DNA of 7,750 nt, from the NCBI GenBank assembly GCA_030043575.1, contig JASHXK010000430.1, positions 1 to 7,750 of the forward strand, written 5' to 3'. The translations under genes and the position numbers were made by a program. Shown here one piece after another: positions 1-6,851 of this stretch (position 1 is the first letter of the stretch; each line of letters starts with the position of its first letter). The notes beneath the pieces are model-generated. The model saw only the letters and a list, made by a program, of their open reading frames with translations. It was not told where the DNA came from and did no database searches. The DNA comes from Terriglobales bacterium. GTDB taxonomy: Bacteria > Acidobacteriota > Terriglobia > Terriglobales > Acidobacteriaceae.

Positions 1-485
1 TAGGGCGCGGCGACCGCGACCCCAACCGCGTTGAAGAGATCCTGATTGCTGTCGCTGACCGCTTCGACCAGAATAATGTTCGCCCGCGGCACCAAAGCAC
101 AAGCCTGTTGCGTATCGAGCGACTCTTCCAGGTCCCATCCTTGACCTTGGACCGTGCCGAGTTGCACTACTTGAAAGTTACAGGGTGCGAGATGAAAGTA
201 GTTGGCGTAAAACGCAAGGTCGGAGGTGATATTGGGATCGGCGTAGGCGTCCACCAAGGCAATGGTTATGCCCTGGCCCTGGTTGGGGATTTGATTGAAT
301 CCATAAGCCGCCTTGAACTGCACGGGCAAATAGCCGTAGGGGCCGAACTCGGGCGGCCGATTCGTATTAACCACAACGTTGGTATGCGCGTATCCGGTGG
401 GCGACTCCGGCCTCTGCGCCAGCAGCGGCAACGAAGCGACAAGCACAGCAAGTACTCCAATCGACAAAGCAGACAGTCTCTTCAT
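1..485 (-). CDS. Secreted sedolisin-like (S53 family) serine peptidase, N-terminal part only
   Basis: Only the first 161 codons are present; the gene runs off the left edge. The start ATG (483-485) has a GAGGA Shine-Dalgarno at 494-498, eight bases upstream. Residues 1-23 form a signal peptide (KR, a hydrophobic stretch, then LLAQ), so the product should be exported. After a short linker, the catalytic domain begins near residue 49 (PYGYLPVQFKAAYGF, then GITIALVDAYADP). GWDLEESLDTQ at 116-126 fits the S53 signature in which Glu and Asp four residues apart (E120, D124) form part of the Ser-Glu-Asp catalytic set; VPRANIILVEA follows as in sedolisins. The second Asp and the Ser lie outside the window. 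The long propeptide usual for kumamolisin-type enzymes is missing. A non-catalytic S53/S8-like protein remains possible because the nucleophile cannot be checked. Confidence 0.8.
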   Translation of the reverse strand, partial: MKRLSALSIGVLAVLVASLPLLAQRPESPTGYAHTNVVVNTNRPPEFGPYGYLPVQFKAAYGFNQIPNQGQGITIALVDAYADPNITSDLAFYANYFHLAPCNFQVVQLGTVQGQGWDLEESLDTQQACALVPRANIILVEAVSDSNQDLFNAVGVAVAAP

Positions 486-719
486 GTATGGATTCCTCGT
501 AAGTTCGCGTCAGTAGTAGTTGACTAACGATGGCTGGCGATGCCGGCTAATGCTATATCGCCGTGACTGTTCGGTCTACTGATAAAGCGGGTGGTGTTTG
601 AAATTTGACAATTGGATTCTATTCAGAAGCCGCGCAGCACCAGCCCCGAGCCGCGAATCGCGCTCGACGACGCCGCAGACGGTGAGCGAATCCTCCCGGA
701 TGCGTGGAACATCAGGTCT

Positions 720-1922
720 TCAGCCCCGCGTTGCCGCAAACGCTCCCGCGCAAATCGCCTGCCGCACCTTCCGCATCGTCCCCAGGTAATACGCCAGGTT
801 GTGAATGGTGTTGAGCACTTGCGCCAGCAATTCATTCGAAGAATAAAGATGCCGCAAATAAGCGCGCGAGTAGCGGGCGCAGACCTTACAGCCGCAGGCC
901 GGATCGAGCGGGCCTTCGTCAGCGGCGTAGCGGGCGTTCTTGATGGTGATGCGGCCTTCGGAGGTGAAGAGCAAGCCGTGACGCGCCGCACGCGTCGGTA
1001 GAACGCAGTCCATCATGTCGACACCCTGTGCGGCGTAGTGGACGATCTCCTCCGGCGTGCCCACGCCCATCAGATAACGCGGCTTGTCTTGGGGAAGAAA
1101 GCGAATGGCCGCGTCGACCATCTCGTAGGTCATGGGCCGCGGCTCGCCGACGCTAAGGCCGCCGATCGCGTATCCGGGAAAATCCTGGTCGACCGTGCGA
1201 CGCGCCGATTCACGCCGCAAATCGGCGAACATCCCACCTTGCACGATGCCGAAGAGCGCTTGCGTTTCGCCTCTGCTTTGAAGGGGCACGGCTTCAGCCG
1301 TGCCGTCCCGATCCATCTCAAAATCTGGCGCGGACTTTAGTCCGCGCCAGAACCACGGTACTTCCTGCTTGTGCTCCTCAAAATACTTCTTGCTGCGCGC
1401 GGCCCAGCGCAGCGTTAACTCCATCGAGTCTTTGGTGCGGGCGTACTCGGCAGGATGCTCGGTGCATTCGTCGAAGGCCATGATGATGTCGGCGCCCAGG
1501 CCGATCTGCGCGGCGATGGAGCTCTCCGGGCTGAAGAAGTGCGATGAGCCGTCGAGATGCGAACGAAACGCAACGCCGTCTTCGCTGACCTTGCGGAGAT
1601 CGCTGAGGCTGAAGACCTGGAAGCCGCCGGAGTCGGTGAGAATCGGGCGATCCCACGACATGAACTTCTGCACGCCGCCAAGCCGGCGCACGGTCTCGAC
1701 GCCTGGACGCAGGTAAAGATGATAGGTGTTGTTGAGCAGAATCTGGACGCCGAGCTCTTCCAGCACATCTTGCGGTACGCCCTTGACGGTGCCGACCGTT
1801 CCGACCGGCATGAAGACCGGCGTCTCGACTTCGCCGTGCGGCGTGATCAGGCGGCCGGCTCGCGCGCTGCCGTCACGCGCTTCGATCTCGAAACGAAAAG
1901 ACATCGTCTCGATTGTAGCCAT
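720..1922 (-). CDS. tgt: Queuine/preQ1 tRNA-guanine transglycosylase with in-frame repeat insertion
   Basis: 400 residues. TGT exchanges guanine-34 of GUN-anticodon tRNAs for preQ1, a step of queuosine synthesis, in the cytoplasm. The family landmarks are intact: DSGGFQVFSL (D97 general acid/base), FDEC (D151), VQGG (Q228), DMMDCVLPTR (D305, the likely nucleophile), and the zinc site C343-x-C345-x2-C348 with H374. Spacings D97-D151, Q228-D305, D305-C343 and C348-H374 equal those I recall for the E. coli enzyme. D151-Q228 is about 33 residues longer because of an extra segment around residues 189-219, encoded by a double-hairpin repeat. The C-terminus after H374 is about 16 residues shorter than in E. 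coli. The start at 1922 has GGTGAG at 1928-1933; the ATG at codon 7 (MSFRFEI) is an alternative. It lies 39 bp downstream of the 90-residue gene. Activity is likely but not certain given the insertion. Confidence 0.96.
   Translation of the reverse strand: MATIETMSFRFEIEARDGSARAGRLITPHGEVETPVFMPVGTVGTVKGVPQDVLEELGVQILLNNTYHLYLRPGVETVRRLGGVQKFMSWDRPILTDSGGFQVFSLSDLRKVSEDGVAFRSHLDGSSHFFSPESSIAAQIGLGADIIMAFDECTEHPAEYARTKDSMELTLRWAARSKKYFEEHKQEVPWFWRGLKSAPDFEMDRDGTAEAVPLQSRGETQALFGIVQGGMFADLRRESARRTVDQDFPGYAIGGLSVGEPRPMTYEMVDAAIRFLPQDKPRYLMGVGTPEEIVHYAAQGVDMMDCVLPTRAARHGLLFTSEGRITIKNARYAADEGPLDPACGCKVCARYSRAYLRHLYSSNELLAQVLNTIHNLAYYLGTMRKVRQAICAGAFAATRG
1281..1351. repeat. Double-hairpin REP-like repeat inside tgt
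   Basis: Two adjacent perfect inverted repeats. The first is GGCACGGCT-TC-AGCCGTGCC at 1285-1304 (9-bp stem). The second spans 1324-1351 with 13-bp arms, TCTGGCGCGGACT and its complement, around a TT loop. The spacer is 19 bp. Both have a C-T / A-G centre. The unit sits in the tgt coding frame and encodes the extra residues WRGLKSAPDF and DGTAEAVPLQ. Its layout matches palindromic repeats that I recall as common between genes in acidobacterial genomes; copy number elsewhere cannot be judged from one window. Confidence 0.8.
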
Positions 1923-1961
1923 GTTTTCTCACCAGGGAGACACGGAGGGCTGAGAAGAAGC

Positions 1962-2234
1962 TCAGTGCGGCTTCTTGGGTCGGGGAAGTGGACTCAGCAA
2001 GCTATCAAGGGCGGCGGATGGATCAGGAGTGCGCTCCAGGTTCTCATACAAGTTGCGGAATTTCAGATGAATGCCAGCCAGTATCTCCGGGTCGCTGAGC
2101 AACCTGTCCACCAGCTTCTGCCAATGCGTCACACCACGATGTTCAAGCACGATCTTCAAGGCGATGTTTTCCAGATACAAACACTCGGCGGCTTCGATCA
2201 CGGCCGCGAAACGCTTGCGTTCCTGTTTAGTCAT
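1962..2234 (-). CDS. Hypothetical protein, 90 residues
   Basis: I do not recognise a named family. The ATG at 2232-2234 is preferred over the upstream in-frame ATG at 2282 because AAGGA (2240-2244) lies five bases before it. The product is charged and probably helical: MTKQERKRFAAVIEAAECLYLENIALKIV can be read as one long amphipathic helix (given here in outline), followed by HRGVTHWQKLVDRLL and a proline/lysine-rich tail (PLPRPKKPH). There is no signal peptide, membrane segment or metal-binding cluster (a single Cys, C18). It lies between the MFS exporter (82-bp gap) and tgt (39-bp gap) on the same strand, so it may share their transcript. A role in either function is not indicated. Similar small proteins may exist in other acidobacteria, but I cannot confirm that here. 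Confidence 0.7.
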   Translation of the reverse strand: MTKQERKRFAAVIEAAECLYLENIALKIVLEHRGVTHWQKLVDRLLSDPEILAGIHLKFRNLYENLERTPDPSAALDSLLSPLPRPKKPH

Positions 2235-2281
2235 GGAAATCCTTTGAGTGTGTTCGTCTTTGAGCGACAGCATCCCCTGCA

Positions 2282-2309
2282 TTCGCCAAATGCCAAATGC
2301 TAATTGCCA
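2282..2309. repeat. Four tandem degenerate heptamers
   Basis: Read on the plus strand: TTCGCCA, AATGCCA, AATGCTA, ATTGCCA, directly adjacent, consensus AATGCCA. The array begins seven bases downstream of the exporter stop codon and ends upstream of the 90-residue gene. Its low GC stands out from the flanks. It resembles the short tandem heptamer repeats found between genes in several bacterial phyla. No function can be assigned. Confidence 0.6.
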
Positions 2310-2316
2310 GGTTTGA

Positions 2317-3909
2317 TCAATGACCGGCCCCGGCCGCGCCTCTGCGGCCGACCGTCTTCTTCAACATGAAGACGATGGGAATGCAGGCGAAGCAGACCAG
2401 CGCCAGATAACGGAAGTCATCGACATAGGACCAAAGCCGTGCCTGCGCTGACAACTCCCCTCCGACCAGCGCATAAGCCTTGCGCACCGATTCCACCGGC
2501 CCATAGCCCTGCTGGTAGATGTATTGTGCCAGCGACGTCACCTGATCCTGAAAGGTCCGAGCGCTGGGCGCCAGCGAATGCACCAGTTCATTTTGATGGA
2601 GCTGCTCATGCCGCGCCACGATGGTATTCACGACGGAGATGCCGATGCTTCCGCCGACATTGCGAAACAGGTTGTAAAGGCCGCTGGCGTTGCCGATCTC
2701 TTCGTTGGGCAGGCCGGCGACCGCGGTTGCCGACAGCGGCACAAAGACGGAGCCCGAGCCGAATCCGCTGATGATAATTGCCCACAGAAACGACCACTGG
2801 GAAATCTCCAGATTGACTTGTCCAAACCACAAGCCGGAGATACCAAACAGCAGGAAACCAAAGGCAATCAGCCATCGGTTATCGATCTTGGCGGTGAGAA
2901 TCCCGATGATGGGCATGGCAATAATCGCACCAATGCCGCGCGGGCTCACCGCCCAGCCTGCGGCGTAAGCCGTATACCCCAGCAGCTCCTGATAGAACAG
3001 CGGTAGCAAGGTGATCAGCCCATAAAGGGCGCCTCCAAAGATCGCGATCAGGATGCAGCCTAATCGAAAATTCCGGTACTTGAAGACGCGCAGATCCACC
3101 AGCGGCTTGTCATGGACCAGCTGGCGAATAATGAAGGCGACAAAGGTGACCACCAACAGCGCCGTCGTCCAGCGAATCCAGGTGGCTCCGAACCAGTCGT
3201 CTTCCTGGCCTTTATCGAGGATGATCTGCAGCGAGCCCAGCCACAGGGCCAGCAATCCCAGTCCGATGCCGTCGATCCTGCCCGGCTTGGCGTTCTTGAT
3301 GTACGGCGGGTCTTCGACGAAGCGCGCGATCAGCAGCACCGCGAGGATTCCTATCGGTATGTTGATGTAGAACGCCCAGCGCCAGGAATACGTGTCGGTG
3401 AGATAACCGCCGAGTGTCGGGCCCAGCACGGGAGCGACCACCACGCCGAGGGCAAATACGGCCAAAGCCGAGCCGCGTTTGTCCGGTGGAAAGCTCTCCA
3501 GCAGAATCGCCTGCGACAGCGGTTGCAGCGCGCCGCCGCCGGCGCCCTGCACCGCGCGGGCCAGCAGGATCATCCCCAAACTGGTCGCCGCGCCGCACGC
3601 GAACGAGGAAACCGTGAAGATGATGATGCAGGTAAGCAGAAAGCGCTTGCGCCCGAACTTCAGCGAGAACCATGCGCTGGCCGGCAGAACCACGGCGTTC
3701 GCTACCAGATAACTGGTGAGCACCCAGGTAGCTTCGTCGTTGGTGGCCGACAGGCTGCCGGCAATGTAGGGCAAAGCGACCGAGGCGATGGAAGTGTCCA
3801 GCACCTCCATGAAGGTCGCCAGCATCACGGAGAGGGCAATCAGCCAGGGACTGGGCGCGGGGCGGCTTATGCTGAAGCCACCCGAACCTGCGATTGTCGT
3901 GCTGGCCAT
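2317..3909 (-). CDS. DHA2-family MFS drug/H+ antiporter (EmrB/QacA type, 14 helices)
   Basis: 530 residues, the usual size for 14-helix exporters of the inner membrane that expel hydrophobic compounds using the proton gradient. Helix 1 contains LDTSIASVALP (37-47), the motif with a membrane-embedded acidic residue (D38). A motif-A remnant FGRKR is at 85-89. The antiporter motif C is in helix 5: GVVVAPVLGPTLGG (155-168), followed by WRWAFYINIPIG (176-187), a DHA2 signature. About 14 hydrophobic segments are visible, with a long loop near 430-495 before the last helix. The start has AGGA at 3917-3920, seven bases upstream. No HlyD/EmrA membrane-fusion partner, outer-membrane channel or regulator is adjacent in the window. 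The substrate cannot be predicted. The gene is divergent from the ABC-type permease, with 153 bp between them. Confidence 0.93.
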   Translation of the reverse strand: MASTTIAGSGGFSISRPAPSPWLIALSVMLATFMEVLDTSIASVALPYIAGSLSATNDEATWVLTSYLVANAVVLPASAWFSLKFGRKRFLLTCIIIFTVSSFACGAATSLGMILLARAVQGAGGGALQPLSQAILLESFPPDKRGSALAVFALGVVVAPVLGPTLGGYLTDTYSWRWAFYINIPIGILAVLLIARFVEDPPYIKNAKPGRIDGIGLGLLALWLGSLQIILDKGQEDDWFGATWIRWTTALLVVTFVAFIIRQLVHDKPLVDLRVFKYRNFRLGCILIAIFGGALYGLITLLPLFYQELLGYTAYAAGWAVSPRGIGAIIAMPIIGILTAKIDNRWLIAFGFLLFGISGLWFGQVNLEISQWSFLWAIIISGFGSGSVFVPLSATAVAGLPNEEIGNASGLYNLFRNVGGSIGISVVNTIVARHEQLHQNELVHSLAPSARTFQDQVTSLAQYIYQQGYGPVESVRKAYALVGGELSAQARLWSYVDDFRYLALVCFACIPIVFMLKKTVGRRGAAGAGH

Positions 3910-4030
3910 CGATCTTTCCTGGGGCCGAAGAATCCATGGCGAACCGGGTTGCGATTCACAAATGCGCCAGTGCGCGAAAAGCTTATGGATGCGAGCCGTG
4001 CGACGAACGATTCCTTGCTGCGGTGGCTAA

Positions 4031-4039
4031 TAATATAGA
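4031..4039 (+). promoter_or_regulatory. Weak -10-like region upstream of the ADOP permease gene
   Basis: The only AT-rich stretch in the 153-bp divergent gap is TAATAATATAGA around 4028-4039, which offers TAATAT (4031-4036) or TATAGA (4034-4039). Transcription would begin about 17-20 bases before the permease ATG. A -35 match is poor (TTCCTT at 4011-4016). The same stretch could also act on the minus strand. Confidence 0.25.
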
Positions 4040-4062
4040 CTGATCAGCACCTCGCCTCCTGC

Positions 4063-6528
4063 ATGGGAACCCTGAGCCAGGATTTTCGCTACGGACTGCG
4101 CATGCTGCGGAAGAACCCCGGCTTCACCGCGGTAACCGTTATCACCCTGGCATTGGCGATCGGCGCCAACACCGCCATCGTTTCCGTCGTCTATCCCGTC
4201 CTCTTGCGTCCGCTGCCGTTTCGCGATCCGCAGCAGTTGGTCACCATTGGCGAGGGCCGTCATCGCACACGATGCTGCGCTTACAGCGCCTCCTATCCGG
4301 ATTTCCTCGACTGGAGGCGCTCGGCAAAAAGCCTTCAGTCGCTGGCCGGCTTCGCTTACGACGCCTTTACGCTGAGCGGCAACGGCGAACCCAAGACCAT
4401 GTTTTGCGCCATGGTCACCACCAATTTCTTCTCCACGCTCGGCGTGAGCCCGGTATTGGGTCGCGACTTCGTTGGCGGCGAAGATCTGCCCGAAGGCCAG
4501 GGACCGACGGTTGCGCTGCTCAGTTACAACTTCTGGCAGCGCGATTTCGCCGCCGATCCAGGCGTGGTGGGACGCGTCCTGCGCCTGGATGGCAAGCCGG
4601 TCACGGTCATCGGCATTCTGCCGCGTGATTTCGAATTCAATCCCGCGGGCATCGTGCCCATCTGGGTGCCGCTGCACTTGAACAACTATGAGACCACTGC
4701 CCGCAGCGGCCGCTGGCTGAATGTCGTCGCCAGACTCGCTCCCGGCGTCACGCTGGAGCAGTCACGAGCCGAGATGCAGGCCATCAACGCGCAACTGGCG
4801 CGGCAGTACCCGCAGGAGAACGCCGCGGTCACCATCGACCTCGAACCATTGCGCTCCGAGATCGTGGGCAACATTCGCCCCTTGCTGCTGGTGCTATTTG
4901 GAGCGGTGTGCTTCGTGCTGCTGATCGCCTGCGCCAACATCGCCAATCTGATGCTGAGCCGCTCCATCGATCGCCGGCGCGAGTTTGCCGTGCGTTCGGC
5001 GTTGGGAGCCAAGCAGATTCATCTCGTGATGCAGTTGCTGATCGAGAGCCTGTTGCTGTCGGTGGCCGGCGCCCTCGTCGGATTCGCCGGCGCAGCCATC
5101 GGCGTCTGGCTGCTGCTGCGATCCGTGCCCGAATCGCAGCTCACCGCAATGCCTTATCTGGCTGATGTCGGTATCAGCTTTCCGGTGATGGCTTACATCG
5201 CCGCAACTACTGTCCTGACGGCCATTCTCTTTGGCCTGGGCCCGGGACTTTCCGTCCCGCTCATGCCGATCACCGAGGTGCTCAAGGACGAGTCGCGCGG
5301 CGGCACCAGCGGTTCGCGAGCTCGCATCCGGAACGTTCTCGTGGTCGGCGAGATTGCCATCGCGCTGGTTTTGCTGGTGGCCGGGGGATTGATGCTGCAA
5401 AGTCTGCGCCGCGTGCTGCGCCAGAATCCCGGCTTCGAGCCTGATCGCGTGCTGACCTTTCTGGTCAACCTTCCTACGTCGTATCCGGTTTCGAAGGACT
5501 GGCCTTTCAGCAATCCCAAAGGCCTGGAGTTGATGCACCAGTTTCTGGAGCGGCTGCGCAGCGCTTCGGGTGTGGCAGGTGCTTCCGCCACCAGCGGCCT
5601 GCCCGTCGTGGGCAATCGCGTCAGCAATCGCTTTGTGATCGAAGGCCAGGCGGTCGCTCCTGGCGAAGAGGAGTCTGCCATCTCACGCCGCGTCGAACAG
5701 AATTATTTCGATGTGATGAAGATTCCGCGGTTGCGGGGGCGTTCCTTTGCCGCCTCGGACACGGCGACTGCACCTTGGGTCGTGATGGTGAATGAAGCCT
5801 GGGTGAAGCGCCACCTGCCCAATGGCGAGAATCCCATCGGCAAGCGCATTCGCCTGACCCGCGCGCCGGAAGAGCCGTTCCGCGAGATCGTCGGCGTTGT
5901 GGGCGATGCTGCCGAAGACAGCCTCGCCGTGGCTCCGCCACCCGTGATCTATATTCCGGTCGATCAGGACTCGGGATACTCGTCCTACCTGAATTACGTG
6001 ATTCGCACGCAGGGCGATCCGGCCGCGATGTTGGGCACCGCGCGAGCGACGCTGCGCTCGATCGATTCCGAGCTGGCCTTCATTCAGCCGCAGTCGATGG
6101 AGGAATTTCTCGATCGCTCGCCCGCCGTCTTTCTGCGTCGATATCCGTTTTACCTGATCGGTAGCTTCGCCGCGTTGGCGCTGGTGCTGGCTACGATCGG
6201 ACTCTATGGACTGATCTCCTATTCCGTGCTGCAGCGCACACGCGAGATCGGCATCCGCATGGCACTGGGCGCCGAGCGCGATGACATCCTCAAGCTCATG
6301 ATCCGCCAGGGCGTCATTTCAGCGGTTGCCGGCGTGGCCATCGGGCTAGTCGCGACGCTGGCGCTAACGCGCGTGATGGCCACCGTGCTGTACGGCGTGA
6401 GTTCGATCAATTGGGTGATCTTTATCGGCGTGTCGCTCATGTTGCTGCTGGTGGCGCTCACGGCGTCCTACATTCCTGCCCGCCGCGCGACGGAGGTCGA
6501 TCCCATGATCGCGTTGAGAAATGAGTAG
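4063..6528 (+). CDS. ADOP-type permease (MacB-like, duplicated FtsX domains)
   Basis: 821 residues. The architecture is duplicated. An N-terminal helix (about 21-43) is preceded by the typical opening DFRYGLRMLRKNPGFT. A periplasmic MacB-core-like region runs to about 265. A first FtsX block has helices near 273-297, 324-352 and 373-395. A fifth helix (427-446) leads into a second periplasmic region (to about 690). A second FtsX block has helices near 698-719, 747-775 and 783-804. The FtsX motif occurs twice: RREFAVRSALGA (305-316) and TREIGIRMALGA (726-737). The C-terminus ends with PARRATEVDPMIALRNE, typical of MacB permeases. This is the 'acidobacterial duplicated orphan permease' pattern, found in many paralogous copies without a linked ATPase. 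As expected, no ABC ATPase or MacA-like gene is beside it. The substrate is unknown. No Shine-Dalgarno precedes the ATG; CCTCCT at 4055-4060 has the wrong polarity. Confidence 0.93.
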   Translation: MGTLSQDFRYGLRMLRKNPGFTAVTVITLALAIGANTAIVSVVYPVLLRPLPFRDPQQLVTIGEGRHRTRCCAYSASYPDFLDWRRSAKSLQSLAGFAYDAFTLSGNGEPKTMFCAMVTTNFFSTLGVSPVLGRDFVGGEDLPEGQGPTVALLSYNFWQRDFAADPGVVGRVLRLDGKPVTVIGILPRDFEFNPAGIVPIWVPLHLNNYETTARSGRWLNVVARLAPGVTLEQSRAEMQAINAQLARQYPQENAAVTIDLEPLRSEIVGNIRPLLLVLFGAVCFVLLIACANIANLMLSRSIDRRREFAVRSALGAKQIHLVMQLLIESLLLSVAGALVGFAGAAIGVWLLLRSVPESQLTAMPYLADVGISFPVMAYIAATTVLTAILFGLGPGLSVPLMPITEVLKDESRGGTSGSRARIRNVLVVGEIAIALVLLVAGGLMLQSLRRVLRQNPGFEPDRVLTFLVNLPTSYPVSKDWPFSNPKGLELMHQFLERLRSASGVAGASATSGLPVVGNRVSNRFVIEGQAVAPGEEESAISRRVEQNYFDVMKIPRLRGRSFAASDTATAPWVVMVNEAWVKRHLPNGENPIGKRIRLTRAPEEPFREIVGVVGDAAEDSLAVAPPPVIYIPVDQDSGYSSYLNYVIRTQGDPAAMLGTARATLRSIDSELAFIQPQSMEEFLDRSPAVFLRRYPFYLIGSFAALALVLATIGLYGLISYSVLQRTREIGIRMALGAERDDILKLMIRQGVISAVAGVAIGLVATLALTRVMATVLYGVSSINWVIFIGVSLMLLLVALTASYIPARRATEVDPMIALRNE

Positions 6529-6558
6529 GCAGTCGTGGCTCCATTAAGACTCTGCTCA

Positions 6559-6591
6559 GGGTGGAGCACGCCTCTCAGGCGTGCTCCACCC
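6559..6591. repeat. Perfect 15-bp inverted repeat (REP-like hairpin or terminator)
   Basis: Arms GGGTGGAGCACGCCT (6559-6573) and its exact complement (6577-6591) flank a CTC loop. It lies 30 bp after the ADOP stop codon. No T-run follows (next bases CAATACC), so a classical intrinsic terminator is not supported, although the hairpin could still protect or end the transcript. Its CT-CAG centre resembles the hairpin pair inside tgt, suggesting the same class of dispersed palindromes. Confidence 0.7.
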
Positions 6592-6609
6592 CAATACCAA
6601 GCGGAGCGG

Positions 6610-6638
6610 TTGACCGGCAGCATTCCCGCTCTTACGCT
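6610..6638 (+). promoter_or_regulatory. Sigma-70-like promoter giving a leaderless mop-like transcript
   Basis: TTGACC (6610-6615, five of six consensus) is separated by exactly 17 bp from TACGCT (6633-6638, which keeps the key first, second and last bases of TATAAT). A start seven bases downstream is 6645, the A of the ATG. No convincing Shine-Dalgarno exists there. Confidence 0.5.
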
Positions 6639-6644
6639 ATTGGG

Positions 6645-6851
6645 ATGACAATCTCCGCACGGAACCAGCTTTCCGGGACGGTCGAATCCGTCACTCTCGG
6701 CGACATCATGGCGCACGTCGTCATTCGCGTAGGCAACCATCAGATCGAGAGCGTGATCACGCGCGCCAGCGCCGAATCGTTGGGCTTGAAAAAGGGCGAC
6801 TCGGTCCGCGCCATCATCAAGTCGACCGAAGTCATGGTGCAAAAGGATTAG
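6645..6851 (+). CDS. Mop/TOBE-domain molybdate-binding protein (molbindin-like)
   Basis: 68 residues, the size of classic single-domain Mop proteins, which assemble into oligomers that store or buffer molybdate (or tungstate) in the cytoplasm. The domain fills the whole protein: SARNQLSGTVESVTLGD (4-20), then VVIRVGNHQIESVITRAS (25-42), and LGLKKGDSVRAIIKSTEVM (46-64), which ends in the usual K-x-T-x-V-M strand. The ATG at 6645 is preferred to an in-frame GTG at 6561, because the extension lies inside the hairpin and adds non-domain sequence. Translation is probably leaderless. It converges on a molybdopterin-fold gene with overlapping stops, which fits a molybdenum theme. A sensor role, as in the TOBE part of ModE, is less likely because no DNA-binding domain is present. 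Confidence 0.88.
   Translation: MTISARNQLSGTVESVTLGDIMAHVVIRVGNHQIESVITRASAESLGLKKGDSVRAIIKSTEVMVQKD

Noticed and set aside
108..527. Plus-strand open frame of 139 codons at the left end
   Set aside because: Antisense to the peptidase, which has a signal peptide and S53 motif; the plus frame has no such support.
605..610. Perfect TTGACA (-35-like) on the plus strand
   Set aside because: No -10-like hexamer at 16-18 bp, and no plus-strand gene follows.
648..665. GC-rich palindrome after tgt as a terminator
   Set aside because: CGCGAATCGCG with imperfect flanks allows only a short stem and has no T-run.
720..760. Frameshift near the end of tgt to explain its short C-terminus
   Set aside because: Neither alternative frame past the stop restores a recognisable TGT C-terminal sequence, so natural shortness is simpler.
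1557..2303. Plus-strand open frame of about 248 codons
   Set aside because: Overlaps the start of tgt and the whole 90-residue gene on the opposite strand; no domain-like content or ribosome binding site.
3112..4038. Long plus-strand open frame (about 308 codons) opposite the exporter gene
   Set aside because: Antisense to a gene with clear DHA2 motifs; its product is rich in Arg, Gln and Gly with no recognisable domain, as expected of a high-GC shadow frame.
4027..5538. Minus-strand open frames of 214-216 codons inside the ADOP gene
   Set aside because: Mirror frames of a well-supported 821-residue permease, rich in Gln, His and Arg, without motifs.
6559..6591. Classical intrinsic terminator for the ADOP gene
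   Set aside because: The stem is strong, but no T-tract follows on either strand; it is listed as a repeat or hairpin instead.
6561..6644. GTG-started extension of the Mop-like protein
   Set aside because: The extra 28 residues are encoded by the hairpin and promoter region and are absent from the Mop domain; the ATG at 6645 gives the standard 68-residue size.
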